DNA from: Undibacterium sp. YM2
GTDB taxonomy: Bacteria; Pseudomonadota; Gammaproteobacteria; Burkholderiales; Burkholderiaceae_D
Direction: 5' to 3'
Length of the DNA stretch: 64,000 bases
NCBI RefSeq assembly: GCF_009937975.1
Contig: NZ_AP018441.1
Coordinates: 2,976,001 to 3,040,000, forward strand
Shown: in pieces, positions 26,087 to 35,173 of the stretch
Layout: every line of letters begins with the position of its first letter
Position numbering within the stretch: position 1 is the first letter of the stretch
The notes under the pieces: model-generated
The model's database searches: none
Told to the model about the DNA's origin: nothing
What the model saw: only the letters and a program-made list of their open reading frames with translations
Program-made: the position numbers and the translations under genes

Positions 26087-26881
26087 ATGCATCAATACCT
26101 TGACTTCATGCGCCATGTGAAAGAACACGGCACCCAAAAAACTGACAGAACCGGCACAGGTACAGTGTCAGTGTTTGGCTACCAGATGCGCTTTGACCTG
26201 AGCAAGGGCTTTCCATTGGTGACCACCAAAAAGCTGCACCTCAAATCCATCGTGCATGAACTGATCTGGTTCCTGGCAGGCTCGACCAATATCAAATACC
26301 TCACGGATAATGGTGTCTCTATCTGGAATGAATGGGCGGATGCCAATGGTGATCTTGGCCCGGTTTATGGTTCGCAATGGCGCAACTGGCCTACACCTTC
26401 CGGCGAACACATAGACCAGATCAAACAAGTGATCGAGCAGATACGCAATAACCCTGACTCACGCCGCCTCATCGTCTCTGCCTGGAATGTTGCTGATGTC
26501 CCGCAGATGAAGCTGCCACCCTGCCATATGATGTTCCAGTTTTACGTCGCTGACGGCAAATTGTCCTGCCAGTTGTATCAGCGCAGCGCAGATATATTTT
26601 TGGGTGTGCCTTTCAATATCGCGTCCTATGCCTTGTTGACCCATATGGTGGCGCAACAAACCGCTCTGGAAGTTGGTGATTTTATCTGGACGGGTGGTGA
26701 CTGCCACTTGTATTCCAATCACATGGACCAAGTTAACGAACAATTATCACGTAGCACTTTGCCACTGGGTCAATTGATCATCAAGCGCAAACCTGAATCC
26801 ATCTTTGATTATCAGTTTGATGATTTTGAGTTTGCAAATTATCAATTCCACCCCGCAATCAAAGCACCTGTTGCTGTTTAA
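26087..26881 (+). CDS. thyA: Thymidylate synthase
   Basis: Methylates dUMP to dTMP with methylenetetrahydrofolate. It has 264 residues, the same as E. coli. The catalytic cysteine is in [12 protein letters not shown], and [19 protein letters not shown] and [12 protein letters not shown] bind substrate. folA starts 11 bp after its stop, so the dihydrofolate produced is recycled by the product of the same operon. Confidence 0.99.
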   Translation: MHQYLDFMRHVKEHGTQKTDRTGTGTVSVFGYQMRFDLSKGFPLVTTKKLHLKSIVHELIWFLAGSTNIKYLTDNGVSIWNEWADANGDLGPVYGSQWRNWPTPSGEHIDQIKQVIEQIRNNPDSRRLIVSAWNVADVPQMKLPPCHMMFQFYVADGKLSCQLYQRSADIFLGVPFNIASYALLTHMVAQQTALEVGDFIWTGGDCHLYSNHMDQVNEQLSRSTLPLGQLIIKRKPESIFDYQFDDFEFANYQFHPAIKAPVAV

Positions 26882-26892
26882 ACCCTGGATTC

Positions 26893-27381
26893 ATGAGCAT
26901 GTCATCTTTAAGTATTATTGTTGCAACCGACTCCAAGCTGGGCATAGGGATAGATAATAAGCTGCCCTGGCATTTGCCTGAAGATCTTGCCCACTTTAAG
27001 CGGACCACCACTGGACACGCCATCATCATGGGCAGGAAAACCTTTGAATCCATAGGTCGCCCCTTACCGAACAGGCGCAATATTGTCGTCACACGGAATC
27101 ATGAGTGGCAACATGCGGGAGTGGAAGTAGTGGCTTCACTAGATGCAGCGCGGGCTTTGCTGGACCAGGAATTGGCTTTCATCATAGGCGGAGCCGAGAT
27201 TTACAGCCAAAGCATGGAATTGGCCAATGAACTGGTCGTGACCGAGATACAACAGGAGTTTGCATGTGATGCTTTTTTCCCAGTGATCAATCCGCTAATA
27301 TGGAAAGAGACGGGAAGAGAAAAACATTTCTCCAAAGAAAAAAATTTACATTTTGCATTTGTCACTTACAAAAAGATTTAG
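26893..27381 (+). CDS. folA: Dihydrofolate reductase
   Basis: NADPH-dependent reduction of dihydrofolate. It has 162 residues. LGIGIDNKLPWHLPEDLAHF includes the active-site acid region, and MGRKTFESIGRPLPNRRNIV and FIIGGAEIYSQ are the NADPH motifs. There is an alternative ATG two codons downstream. It is coupled to thyA. Confidence 0.98.
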   Translation: MSMSSLSIIVATDSKLGIGIDNKLPWHLPEDLAHFKRTTTGHAIIMGRKTFESIGRPLPNRRNIVVTRNHEWQHAGVEVVASLDAARALLDQELAFIIGGAEIYSQSMELANELVVTEIQQEFACDAFFPVINPLIWKETGREKHFSKEKNLHFAFVTYKKI

Positions 27382-27388
27382 GATTACT

Positions 27389-27958
27389 ATGTCAGGACAC
27401 GGGTTTCACGTACACGGACCGCATGATCATGAGTTGGAACATGCAGCCCACGGCAATGATGATTTTGCCAGCAAAATTGCAGTAATGACTGCGATCATGG
27501 CAACTGTCGGAGCCTTGTTTGGTTATGAAGGCGGCGCAACACAAAATGATGCAGCCATGTTCAAGAATGATTCGGCCATTAAAAAGACCGAAGCATCGAA
27601 CCAATGGAATTATTATCAGTCGAAGTCAAGCAAGCAAAACCTCGCGGAATTGGCAATGGTGATACCAGGTGCTGATGTTGCAAAGTACAAAGCAGAAGTT
27701 GAGCGCTATAAAGTAGAAAAAGAAGATATCAAGAAAAAAGCGGAAGCACTGGAAAAAGAAAGTCAGGACTGGGAAGAAAAATCCAAAGAAGCCTTGCATC
27801 AGCATCATCGCTGGGCGCAGGCCATGACTGCCGTGCAAATTGCCATTTCCCTGGCAGCAATCACCTTGCTGACCAAGAAAAAATGGCTGCAGTATGCTTC
27901 TTATGGTGTAGCTGGAGTTGGCGTAGTACTGGCGGGACTTGCTGCCCTCCACATATAA
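27389..27958 (+). CDS. DUF4337-family membrane protein
   Basis: A 189-residue protein with a His-rich start (MSGHGFHVHGPHDHELEHA). A hydrophobic segment (KIAVMTAIMATVGALFGYEG) is followed by a strongly charged coiled coil (about 85-130), then two C-terminal membrane segments (VQIAISLAAITLL and GVAGVGVVLAGLAAL). This order fits DUF4337. The function is unknown. It starts 7 bp after folA and 16 bp before mipA, so it sits inside the operon. Confidence 0.75.
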   Translation: MSGHGFHVHGPHDHELEHAAHGNDDFASKIAVMTAIMATVGALFGYEGGATQNDAAMFKNDSAIKKTEASNQWNYYQSKSSKQNLAELAMVIPGADVAKYKAEVERYKVEKEDIKKKAEALEKESQDWEEKSKEALHQHHRWAQAMTAVQIAISLAAITLLTKKKWLQYASYGVAGVGVVLAGLAALHI

Positions 27959-27974
27959 CAAAGACGAGAACATA

Positions 27975-28763
27975 ATGAAAAAAATACTCGGTATCACATT
28001 ATTGGCGATGGCCTGTTCCGCAGGAGCGCAGACCTCGCAATTTGTGCAACTGGTTCCCACTAGCTACCTGCCCAAGGACGTGAACTTTTCTCTGGGTGCT
28101 GTTGCACTCAGCATGCCTAAATACACAGGCTCTGATGAGCGCCGTCTGGCAGCTTATCCCATGTTTGATGCGCAATGGAAAAATGGTGCCTTCTTTAGCG
28201 CCGTTAATGGTCTTGGCTATAATTTCTCAAAGAACGCCAGTCTGCAGTACGGCGTGCGTATGTCGCTGGAAGCCGCACGTGATGAGTCGCGCTCCAGCAA
28301 ATTGCGCGGCTTGGGTGACGTCAACATGGCAGTTGAACCCGGCGCTTTCCTCAACTACAACATAGACCAGAATTTTTCTCTGGCATCGTCTGTACGCTAT
28401 GGATCAGGTCTGGATCATAACGGTGTACAAGTCAGCTTTGGCGTACGTGCGACCACTTTACTGAGCCCACAACACAGGCTTTCTGCCAGCATAGGTGCAA
28501 ACTGGGTTAATTCTGCTTACATGCAGTCATACTTCGGTGTAACTGCCGCACAATCTGCCTCTAGTGGCTACGCACAGTACACACCTTCTTCCGGCATCTC
28601 AGATATCAAGCTTGGTGCCAGCTGGCATTGGAATATTGACAATAACTGGTCTTTAACAACCGGTGCCTCAGTTAGTCGCTTGAATGGCGATGCTGGCAGG
28701 AGCCCGTTTGTATTCCAGAAAAACCCTGTCACCATCTTCTCTGCAGCAAGCTATCGCTTCTGA
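27975..28763 (+). CDS. MipA/OmpV-family outer membrane protein
   Basis: A 262-residue protein with a signal peptide (MKKILGITLLAMACSAGAQ). The beta-rich body is typical of MipA/OmpV (FSLGAVALSMPKYTGSDERR, AYPMFDAQWKNGAFFSAVNG) and it ends in the aromatic barrel terminus AASYRF. MipA was described in E. coli as a scaffold for murein enzymes, but most relatives have no assigned role. It is the last gene of the thyA operon, before a strong terminator. Confidence 0.88.
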   Translation: MKKILGITLLAMACSAGAQTSQFVQLVPTSYLPKDVNFSLGAVALSMPKYTGSDERRLAAYPMFDAQWKNGAFFSAVNGLGYNFSKNASLQYGVRMSLEAARDESRSSKLRGLGDVNMAVEPGAFLNYNIDQNFSLASSVRYGSGLDHNGVQVSFGVRATTLLSPQHRLSASIGANWVNSAYMQSYFGVTAAQSASSGYAQYTPSSGISDIKLGASWHWNIDNNWSLTTGASVSRLNGDAGRSPFVFQKNPVTIFSAASYRF

Positions 28764-29093
28764 AAACGCACTTTGCAATGCATGATCAGATAAAAGAGTG
28801 TTTGCAAAAACACTCTTTTTTTATTTATTCAGCAAGCGAAGCGAGAGCCTAAAGGCGATGATTTGTTAAATAAAATTTATCGCAGCCGCCATTTGACGAT
28901 GCAAGATATGGTACGAATCCTGATTTGATGACAATCAGATGAAATTTTGCATTTCATGGCTAAAAGCTGAGATTTTTTAACATCAGCACCCACATATCTG
29001 AGAGAATTCGCTTCTTTGAATTTTTCGGCGCGCAAGCGGTTGATTTAACTTGCCCAGGCGTCTCCCTTGTAACAAGTTTTTTTGGAGACCTCC
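28764..29093. other. 330-bp intergenic region between mipA and the decarboxylase gene
   Basis: It holds the mipA terminator, a weak hairpin (CTGATT/AATCAG around 28,919-28,938) and the ribosome-binding site TTGGAG before the decarboxylase. I see no convincing small gene or known riboswitch. Confidence 0.5.
28792..28822 (+). terminator. Rho-independent terminator after mipA
   Basis: A perfect 12-bp stem (AAAAGAGTGTTT / AAACACTCTTTT) with a 4-nt GCAA loop and a run of seven T. Confidence 0.92.
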
Positions 29094-31364
29094 ATGAAAT
29101 TCCGCTTCCCCATCGTCATCATCGACGAAGACTTCCGTTCTGAAAACACCTCCGGTCTTGGCATACGCGCACTTGCTGACGCGATAGAAACCGAAGGCAT
29201 GGAAGTACTGGGTGTAACCAGCTATGGTGACCTGTCCCAGTTCGCCCAGCAACAATCGCGCGCGTCCGCCTTCATCCTGTCGATTGACGATGAAGAATTT
29301 GGTGACGGCACCGATGAAGAGACTGATTACGCGTTGAAGTCCTTGCGTGCCTTCGTTGAAGAGATTCGCTACAAGAATGCAGACATCCCGATTTACCTGT
29401 ACGGTGAAACCCGCACTTCACGCCACATCCCAAATGACATCCTGCGCGAATTGCATGGTTTCATTCACATGTTTGAAGACACGCCAGAATTCGTGGCACG
29501 TCATATCATCCGTGAAGCCCGCTCTTACCTGGATGGCCTGGCACCACCGTTTTTCCGCGCCCTGGTACATTACGCCAATGATGGTTCCTACTCCTGGCAT
29601 TGCCCTGGCCACTCAGGTGGCGTGGCCTTCCTGAAGTCGCCTATCGGCCAGATGTTCCACCAGTTCTTTGGTGAAAACATGCTGCGGGCCGACGTGTGTA
29701 ATGCGGTAGAAGAACTGGGACAGTTGCTCGATCATACCGGTCCGGTTGCTGCGTCTGAACGCAATGCTGCGCGCATTTTCAATGCGGATCATTGCTACTT
29801 CGTGACCAATGGCACCTCGACCTCCAACAAGATGGTCTGGCATTCCACTGTTGCACCTGGCGATATCGTCGTGGTAGATCGTAACTGCCATAAATCCATC
29901 CTGCATTCCATCATCATGTGTGGTGCGATACCGGTTTTCCTGATGCCGACACGGAATCACCTTGGCATTATCGGCCCTATCCCGCTGGAAGAATTCAGCA
30001 TGGAAAGCATACAGAAGAAGATAGAAGCCAATCCTTTTGCACGCGAAGCCAAGAACAAGAAACCACGTATCCTGACTATCACGCAATCGACTTACGACGG
30101 CGTGTTGTACAACGTCGAAGTATTGAAGGATTTGCTGGATGGCGAAATCGACACCCTGCACTTTGACGAAGCCTGGTTGCCGCACGCGACCTTCCATGAC
30201 TTTTATAAAGACATGCATGCCATCGGCAAGGACAGGCCACGTGCCAAGAAGTCAATGATTTTCTCGACCCAATCTACGCACAAACTGCTGGCGGGTATTT
30301 CACAGGCGTCGCAAATCCTGGTGCGTGAATCGGAGTCGCGCAAACTCGATCGTGACAGCTTCAATGAAGCTTACCTGATGCATACTTCGACTTCGCCTCA
30401 ATATTCGATCATCGCCTCTTGCGATATCGCAGCAGCGATGATGGAAGCGCCAGGCGGTACGGCATTGGTAGAAGAATCCATACTCGAAGCACTGGACTTC
30501 CGCCGCGCCATGCGCAAGGTTGATCAGGAATGGGGCAAGGACTGGTGGTTCCAGGTCTGGGGACCGGAAGAATTTGCAGCAGATGGCATAGGTTCGCGCG
30601 ATGACTGGATGATACGTGCGGAAGATGACTGGCATGGCTTTGGCAAACTGGCGCCTGGCTTCAACATGCTGGACCCGATCAAGGCCACTATTGTGACACC
30701 AGGATTATCACTGGAAGGTAAATTTGGCGAAACGGGCATTCCCGCGTCTATCGTCACCAAGTACCTGGCAGAGCATGGTGTTATTGTTGAAAAATGTGGC
30801 CTGTATTCCTTCTTCATCATGTTCACCATCGGCATTACCAAGGGCCGCTGGAATACTTTGCTGACCGCCTTGCAACAGTTTAAGGATGACTACGACAAGA
30901 ATCAACCTATGTGGCGCATCCTGCCAGAGTTTGCAGCAGCCAACCCCCGCTATGAAGGCGTAGGGTTGAAAGACCTGTGCCAGGGTATACATGAAGCCTA
31001 CAAAGGTCATGATGTGGCACGCCTGACGACAGAAATGTATTTGTCCGACATGCAACCGGCGATGAAACCATCTGATGCCTTTGCCATGATGGCGCACCGT
31101 GAAACTGAGCGGGTATCGATCGATGAACTCGAAGGCCGCGTCACGGCCATCCTGTTGACCCCTTATCCCCCAGGCATCCCGCTGCTTATTCCTGGCGAGC
31201 GCTTCAACCAGACTATCGTTGATTACTTGCGCTTCGTACGTGATTTCAATGAAAAATTCCCAGGCTTCGAAACCGATTGCCATGGTCTGGTCAAAGCAGA
31301 AGTCGATGGCAAGCGTGGCTATTTTGTTGATTGCGTCAAATCCACGGCAGAAAACGGCAAATAA
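29094..31364 (+). CDS. Arginine/lysine/ornithine decarboxylase
   Basis: A 756-residue PLP decarboxylase of the large fold-I family. It has a receiver-like N-terminal wing (IVIIDEDFRSENTSGLGIRA), the PLP region with HFDEAWLPHATF, the PLP lysine in FSTQSTHKLLAG and the C-terminal domain ending in GYFVDCVKST. Specificity among arginine, lysine and ornithine cannot be read from motifs. Products would be agmatine, cadaverine or putrescine. No antiporter is adjacent, which argues for polyamine synthesis rather than an acid-resistance pair. METS upstream of the chosen ATG is unlikely to be translated. Confidence 0.93.
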   Translation: MKFRFPIVIIDEDFRSENTSGLGIRALADAIETEGMEVLGVTSYGDLSQFAQQQSRASAFILSIDDEEFGDGTDEETDYALKSLRAFVEEIRYKNADIPIYLYGETRTSRHIPNDILRELHGFIHMFEDTPEFVARHIIREARSYLDGLAPPFFRALVHYANDGSYSWHCPGHSGGVAFLKSPIGQMFHQFFGENMLRADVCNAVEELGQLLDHTGPVAASERNAARIFNADHCYFVTNGTSTSNKMVWHSTVAPGDIVVVDRNCHKSILHSIIMCGAIPVFLMPTRNHLGIIGPIPLEEFSMESIQKKIEANPFAREAKNKKPRILTITQSTYDGVLYNVEVLKDLLDGEIDTLHFDEAWLPHATFHDFYKDMHAIGKDRPRAKKSMIFSTQSTHKLLAGISQASQILVRESESRKLDRDSFNEAYLMHTSTSPQYSIIASCDIAAAMMEAPGGTALVEESILEALDFRRAMRKVDQEWGKDWWFQVWGPEEFAADGIGSRDDWMIRAEDDWHGFGKLAPGFNMLDPIKATIVTPGLSLEGKFGETGIPASIVTKYLAEHGVIVEKCGLYSFFIMFTIGITKGRWNTLLTALQQFKDDYDKNQPMWRILPEFAAANPRYEGVGLKDLCQGIHEAYKGHDVARLTTEMYLSDMQPAMKPSDAFAMMAHRETERVSIDELEGRVTAILLTPYPPGIPLLIPGERFNQTIVDYLRFVRDFNEKFPGFETDCHGLVKAEVDGKRGYFVDCVKSTAENGK

Positions 31365-31401
31365 GCCAGGCTCAAAAAACCTGATGCGTTCAGTCTGACA
31401 G

Positions 31402-31441
31402 AGCACTTATTGCCATTCCCTGGCAATAAGTGCTTTTTATT
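31402..31441 (+). terminator. Rho-independent terminator after the decarboxylase
   Basis: A perfect 14-bp stem (AGCACTTATTGCCA / TGGCAATAAGTGCT), 5-nt loop, then TTTTATT. Confidence 0.92.
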
Positions 31442-31524
31442 ATACAAACGCACAACAAGACGCTTAATTTGCCTCAATTTTCGATATACAATCAGAGCGA
31501 CAATCATGATTATGGATATAGGAA

Positions 31525-32451
31525 ATGGGTGGTGCAACAGGACTAATGCCGATCAAGCATGCTGAAATCAGCGTAGGTCAGACTGCGCCCTGGCCCATCT
31601 ATGATGAGCAGGGCCATCTGCTGATGGCGTCAGGCGTCAAAATTGAAAGCCAACACCAGTTGGAAGGCTTGCTGGAACATGGCTACTGCAATCCCGATGC
31701 CATGTGGGACACTATCCCCTCAAAACTCACGCCCATTTCCAAACCAGTTTCATCTCAATCTTCAGCACCTGGCTCCAGTCCTGCTCCGCAAGATGCGCAT
31801 AAAGATACGCTGATGGAGTTGGACAGCGTACGCTGGAATGTAGGCGAGACCCTGTATCTGCAAGTTCATGATCATACTGCTGTGCGCTATACGGTGAAGT
31901 TGATCGGTTTTGTCAAAAATATGTCCATCATGGTGACTGCACCGGCCATCGATGGCAAGGCCGTCATTATTCGTGACGGACAAACCTTTATAGTCCGGGC
32001 TTTTCCCGGCAAAAAAGCTTATGCGTTTACCGCATCAGCGATCAAATCCGTATATTCCCCCCATCCCTACCTGCATATCTCTTATCCCAAGCAAGTTCGT
32101 TGTACCACCATACGCCAGGGCTCGCGTGCCAATGTCAAAATTATTGCATCCGTCACCATAGGCGACCCAGAGCAAACTGCCGCGGCCACTCTCGGTGATT
32201 TGAGTATGGGTGGCGCCTCCGGCGTCATGAAAAAACCTGTTGGAAAAAAAGGTGATGCCGGGGTCATCAAATTCAAAGTCAGCGCTGCCGGGAATGACGA
32301 GTATCTGACTCTGAATGTCATCTTGCGCTCACAGGCACAAACTGAAAATGGCCTGGAATACCGGCATGGATTTGAGTTTGTCGATGTTTCAGCGCAATCC
32401 AAGTTAATTTTGTCAGCATTTGTGCATCAAACCCTGGCTGAAATGGATTAG
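31525..32451 (+). CDS. PilZ-domain c-di-GMP effector (YcgR-like)
   Basis: A 308-residue protein in three parts. An N-terminal module (VGQTAPWPIYDEQGHLLMAS) is of the kind seen before HD-GYP or PilZ domains. A Ser/Pro-rich linker and a YcgR-like beta domain follow (about 100-190). A PilZ domain has the c-di-GMP motifs RxxxR (IRQGSRANV) and DxSxxG (GDLSMGGASG). It probably couples c-di-GMP to motility or surface behaviour; the partner is unknown. It stands alone, with a chemoreceptor encoded 22 kb away. Confidence 0.85.
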   Translation: MGGATGLMPIKHAEISVGQTAPWPIYDEQGHLLMASGVKIESQHQLEGLLEHGYCNPDAMWDTIPSKLTPISKPVSSQSSAPGSSPAPQDAHKDTLMELDSVRWNVGETLYLQVHDHTAVRYTVKLIGFVKNMSIMVTAPAIDGKAVIIRDGQTFIVRAFPGKKAYAFTASAIKSVYSPHPYLHISYPKQVRCTTIRQGSRANVKIIASVTIGDPEQTAAATLGDLSMGGASGVMKKPVGKKGDAGVIKFKVSAAGNDEYLTLNVILRSQAQTENGLEYRHGFEFVDVSAQSKLILSAFVHQTLAEMD

Positions 32452-32671
32452 CCTGGCAAAGCCAGTGCGCCTATTTTGATCTCATCAAATGCTGTCCGGC
32501 ATTTGCAAATTCAGCACCAATAACGGGCGCCGCATTACATTTGCTTACCATTCATAGTGGTTTGTGTAGTGCCTAACCCTTTGTTACACTTTATGGTGAA
32601 TGGCACTATATGCTTGCATTAGAATTGCCTTCCAGAATGTAAAATCTGAGTGTGGACAATCAGGAGTCACC

Positions 32672-35161
32672 ATGACCATCATCAAGCTACCCGCAATCAG
32701 GCAATGCTTGCTTGTTTTATCTGTTTTCGTATTGAGCTCATGCGGTGGCGACCAAAAGACCAGTTCCACATCCGCAGAACCTGCTGCCAGCCCTCCAACA
32801 ATATTGGAAAGATTGTTTGCGCCAGCACCGGTAGTCACCAGCACGACGATCAGTTTTGGCGGTAATCGCTCAAATTATTCGATTACCCAGACCAGTACGG
32901 GTTATTCAGTCAAAGACAATATAGGCACTGATGGCACAACCGATGTCAACTCCAACATTCAGCAACTGATATTTAAAGATGTCTCAGTCAATCTGCAGAT
33001 CGCCAGCCTGTCTACCAGCATTGCAGCCAATGACCTGAATAACATCATTGAGTTGTACATCTCTTATTTCAACCGTATTCCTGACGCGAATGGCCTGGCC
33101 TACTGGATCACCCAATTCAAAAATGGCATGTCCATAGAAAAAATTGGGGATTCGTTTTACATTGCAGCCATACAGGATGCGGCACTTACTGGTTATGCAC
33201 CAGACGCCAACAATGTCGATTTCGTCACCAATGTTTACCGCAATGTATTGAGCCGCTCACCACCAGATAAGGCCGGACTGGATTACTGGACGAGCAGCCT
33301 CGCCAATGGCACGGTAACGCGTGGAATAGTCGTTCGCTCCATGCTGATTGCCGCCCATGGTTATGCGGGTGATGCAGTCAATGGCTGGGTAAGTACCCTG
33401 CTCGACAATAAAATCAATGTCGCCAAGAACTTTGCCATTCAGCAGGGTTTCACTTATATAAGCAAAGCAGACTCCATCACCAAGGGAATGGCACTGGCCT
33501 CTACGGTCACGCCAACAGACTCCAGTATTGCCAACGGCATGATACAAGCGCTGGTAGGCTTTCAGTCGAGCAATAATGCCAACGCGCCGACTCCAGCTCA
33601 GGCATCCCGCTTCCTGGCGCAAGCCAGTTTTGGCGCGAACAATGCTGACATCAATAGTCTGACGAACAGCAGCTATAGTGCATGGATAGACAAGCAGTTG
33701 GCCATGCCGCAAAAATTGCACCGCAGTTATATGGATGCCCAGGCTGCTGGCTTCATCAATGGCTTGAGTGATTTAAGCCAGAACAACTTTTTTGAATCAT
33801 TCTGGCAGCAGGCAATCAAAGGCGATGACCAATTAAGACAGCGCGTTACCTTTGCTCTGTCACAAATATTCGTGGTGTCCTTCCAGGACAGTAATGTTGC
33901 CAACTACCCGCGTGGTGTTGCTGGCTATTACGATACGCTGGGAGCCAATGCCTTTGGCAACTTCCGTAACTTGCTGGAATCAGTCAGCCTGCACCCCATG
34001 ATGGGCACCTACCTGACTTCTTTACGCAATCAAAAAGAATCCGGCACCCAGGTTCCTGACGAGAATTATGCACGTGAAGTCATGCAACTCTTCACTATCG
34101 GCTTGTATCAGTTGAATCAGGACGGTACTTATGTCATGAACGGTGGCAAACCGGTTGAAACCTACTCCAGTACAGATATACAGGGTCTGGCCAAGGTATT
34201 CACCGGATGGAGCTGGGCAGGCCCGGACAAGAGTGATAACCGCTTCTTTGGTGGCAATGCTGATGCCAACCGTGACTGGTTGCCTATGCAAAGTTATCCC
34301 AAATACCATTCTGTATCAGCCAAAACTTTCCTTGGTGTGACAATTCCGGCCCAGTCGCCAGCCAATCCCGAAGCAAGTTTGAAAACTGCGCTGGATACCT
34401 TGTTCAATCATCCCAATGTCGGCCCTTTCATAGGCAAACAATTGATACAGAGGCTGGTCACCAGCAATCCTAGCCCACAATATATCTCCAGGGTTGCGGC
34501 AGCTTTCAACAACAATGGCTCAGGCGTCAGGGGTGACATGCGCGCTGTCATCAAGGCGATCCTGCTGGACAATGAAGCACGCAATGACACTACACTGGCT
34601 TTTGCCAACACAGGCAAACTGAGGGAGCCGGTATTGCGCCTGGCGAACTGGATGCGTGCATTCAATGTGAACTCCACTTCTGGTCGCTTCCTGATGACCA
34701 GCATGGATGACCCGCTCAGTGGCTTGTCAGAAACACCGATGCGCTCACCAACGGTATTCAATTTCTACCGCCCCGGTTATGTACCACCAAATTCCGGCAT
34801 CGCCAGCGCAGGCCTGGTGTCGCCAGAAATGCAAATCACTGGTGAAACCTCAGTCGTTGGTTACCTGAACTTCATGCGCGATGTAATACCTAACGGTACC
34901 GGTTCATCGCGTGACGTCAAGGCAGATTACAGCAGCCTCATCAATTTGGCGGCAACACCGGATCAATTGCTGGATCAACTGAACCTGACCCTGATGTCCA
35001 ACCAGATGAGCAGCAACTTGCGCAGCCAGATTTTGACAGCTGTTAATTCGGTCACGATACCAACCAACAATACAGCCAATGCGGATACAGCGAAGAAGAA
35101 TCGCGTCTATTTGTCAATTTTCCTGACTATGGCCTCTCCTGAATATCTGGTCCAAAAATGA
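32672..35161 (+). CDS. DUF4214-DUF1800 lipoprotein
   Basis: An 829-residue protein. The lipobox is VFVLSSCGGD. Residues about 55-110 (ISFGGNRSNYSITQTSTGYS, DNIGTDGT) resemble the module placed before DUF4214 in RTX-type secreted proteins. DUF4214 follows (IIELYISYFNRIPDANGLAYW and VYRNVLSRSPPDKAGLDYW), then DUF1800 (from ASRFLAQASFGANNADINSL, through RVTFALSQIFVVS and YAREVMQLFTIGLYQL). It starts at the ATG at 32672 behind CAGGAG. The downstream DUF1501 gene is its usual partner. The function of the pair is unknown; an envelope location is likely. Confidence 0.85.
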   Translation: MTIIKLPAIRQCLLVLSVFVLSSCGGDQKTSSTSAEPAASPPTILERLFAPAPVVTSTTISFGGNRSNYSITQTSTGYSVKDNIGTDGTTDVNSNIQQLIFKDVSVNLQIASLSTSIAANDLNNIIELYISYFNRIPDANGLAYWITQFKNGMSIEKIGDSFYIAAIQDAALTGYAPDANNVDFVTNVYRNVLSRSPPDKAGLDYWTSSLANGTVTRGIVVRSMLIAAHGYAGDAVNGWVSTLLDNKINVAKNFAIQQGFTYISKADSITKGMALASTVTPTDSSIANGMIQALVGFQSSNNANAPTPAQASRFLAQASFGANNADINSLTNSSYSAWIDKQLAMPQKLHRSYMDAQAAGFINGLSDLSQNNFFESFWQQAIKGDDQLRQRVTFALSQIFVVSFQDSNVANYPRGVAGYYDTLGANAFGNFRNLLESVSLHPMMGTYLTSLRNQKESGTQVPDENYAREVMQLFTIGLYQLNQDGTYVMNGGKPVETYSSTDIQGLAKVFTGWSWAGPDKSDNRFFGGNADANRDWLPMQSYPKYHSVSAKTFLGVTIPAQSPANPEASLKTALDTLFNHPNVGPFIGKQLIQRLVTSNPSPQYISRVAAAFNNNGSGVRGDMRAVIKAILLDNEARNDTTLAFANTGKLREPVLRLANWMRAFNVNSTSGRFLMTSMDDPLSGLSETPMRSPTVFNFYRPGYVPPNSGIASAGLVSPEMQITGETSVVGYLNFMRDVIPNGTGSSRDVKADYSSLINLAATPDQLLDQLNLTLMSNQMSSNLRSQILTAVNSVTIPTNNTANADTAKKNRVYLSIFLTMASPEYLVQK

Positions 35162-35173
35162 ACGGGATCCATC

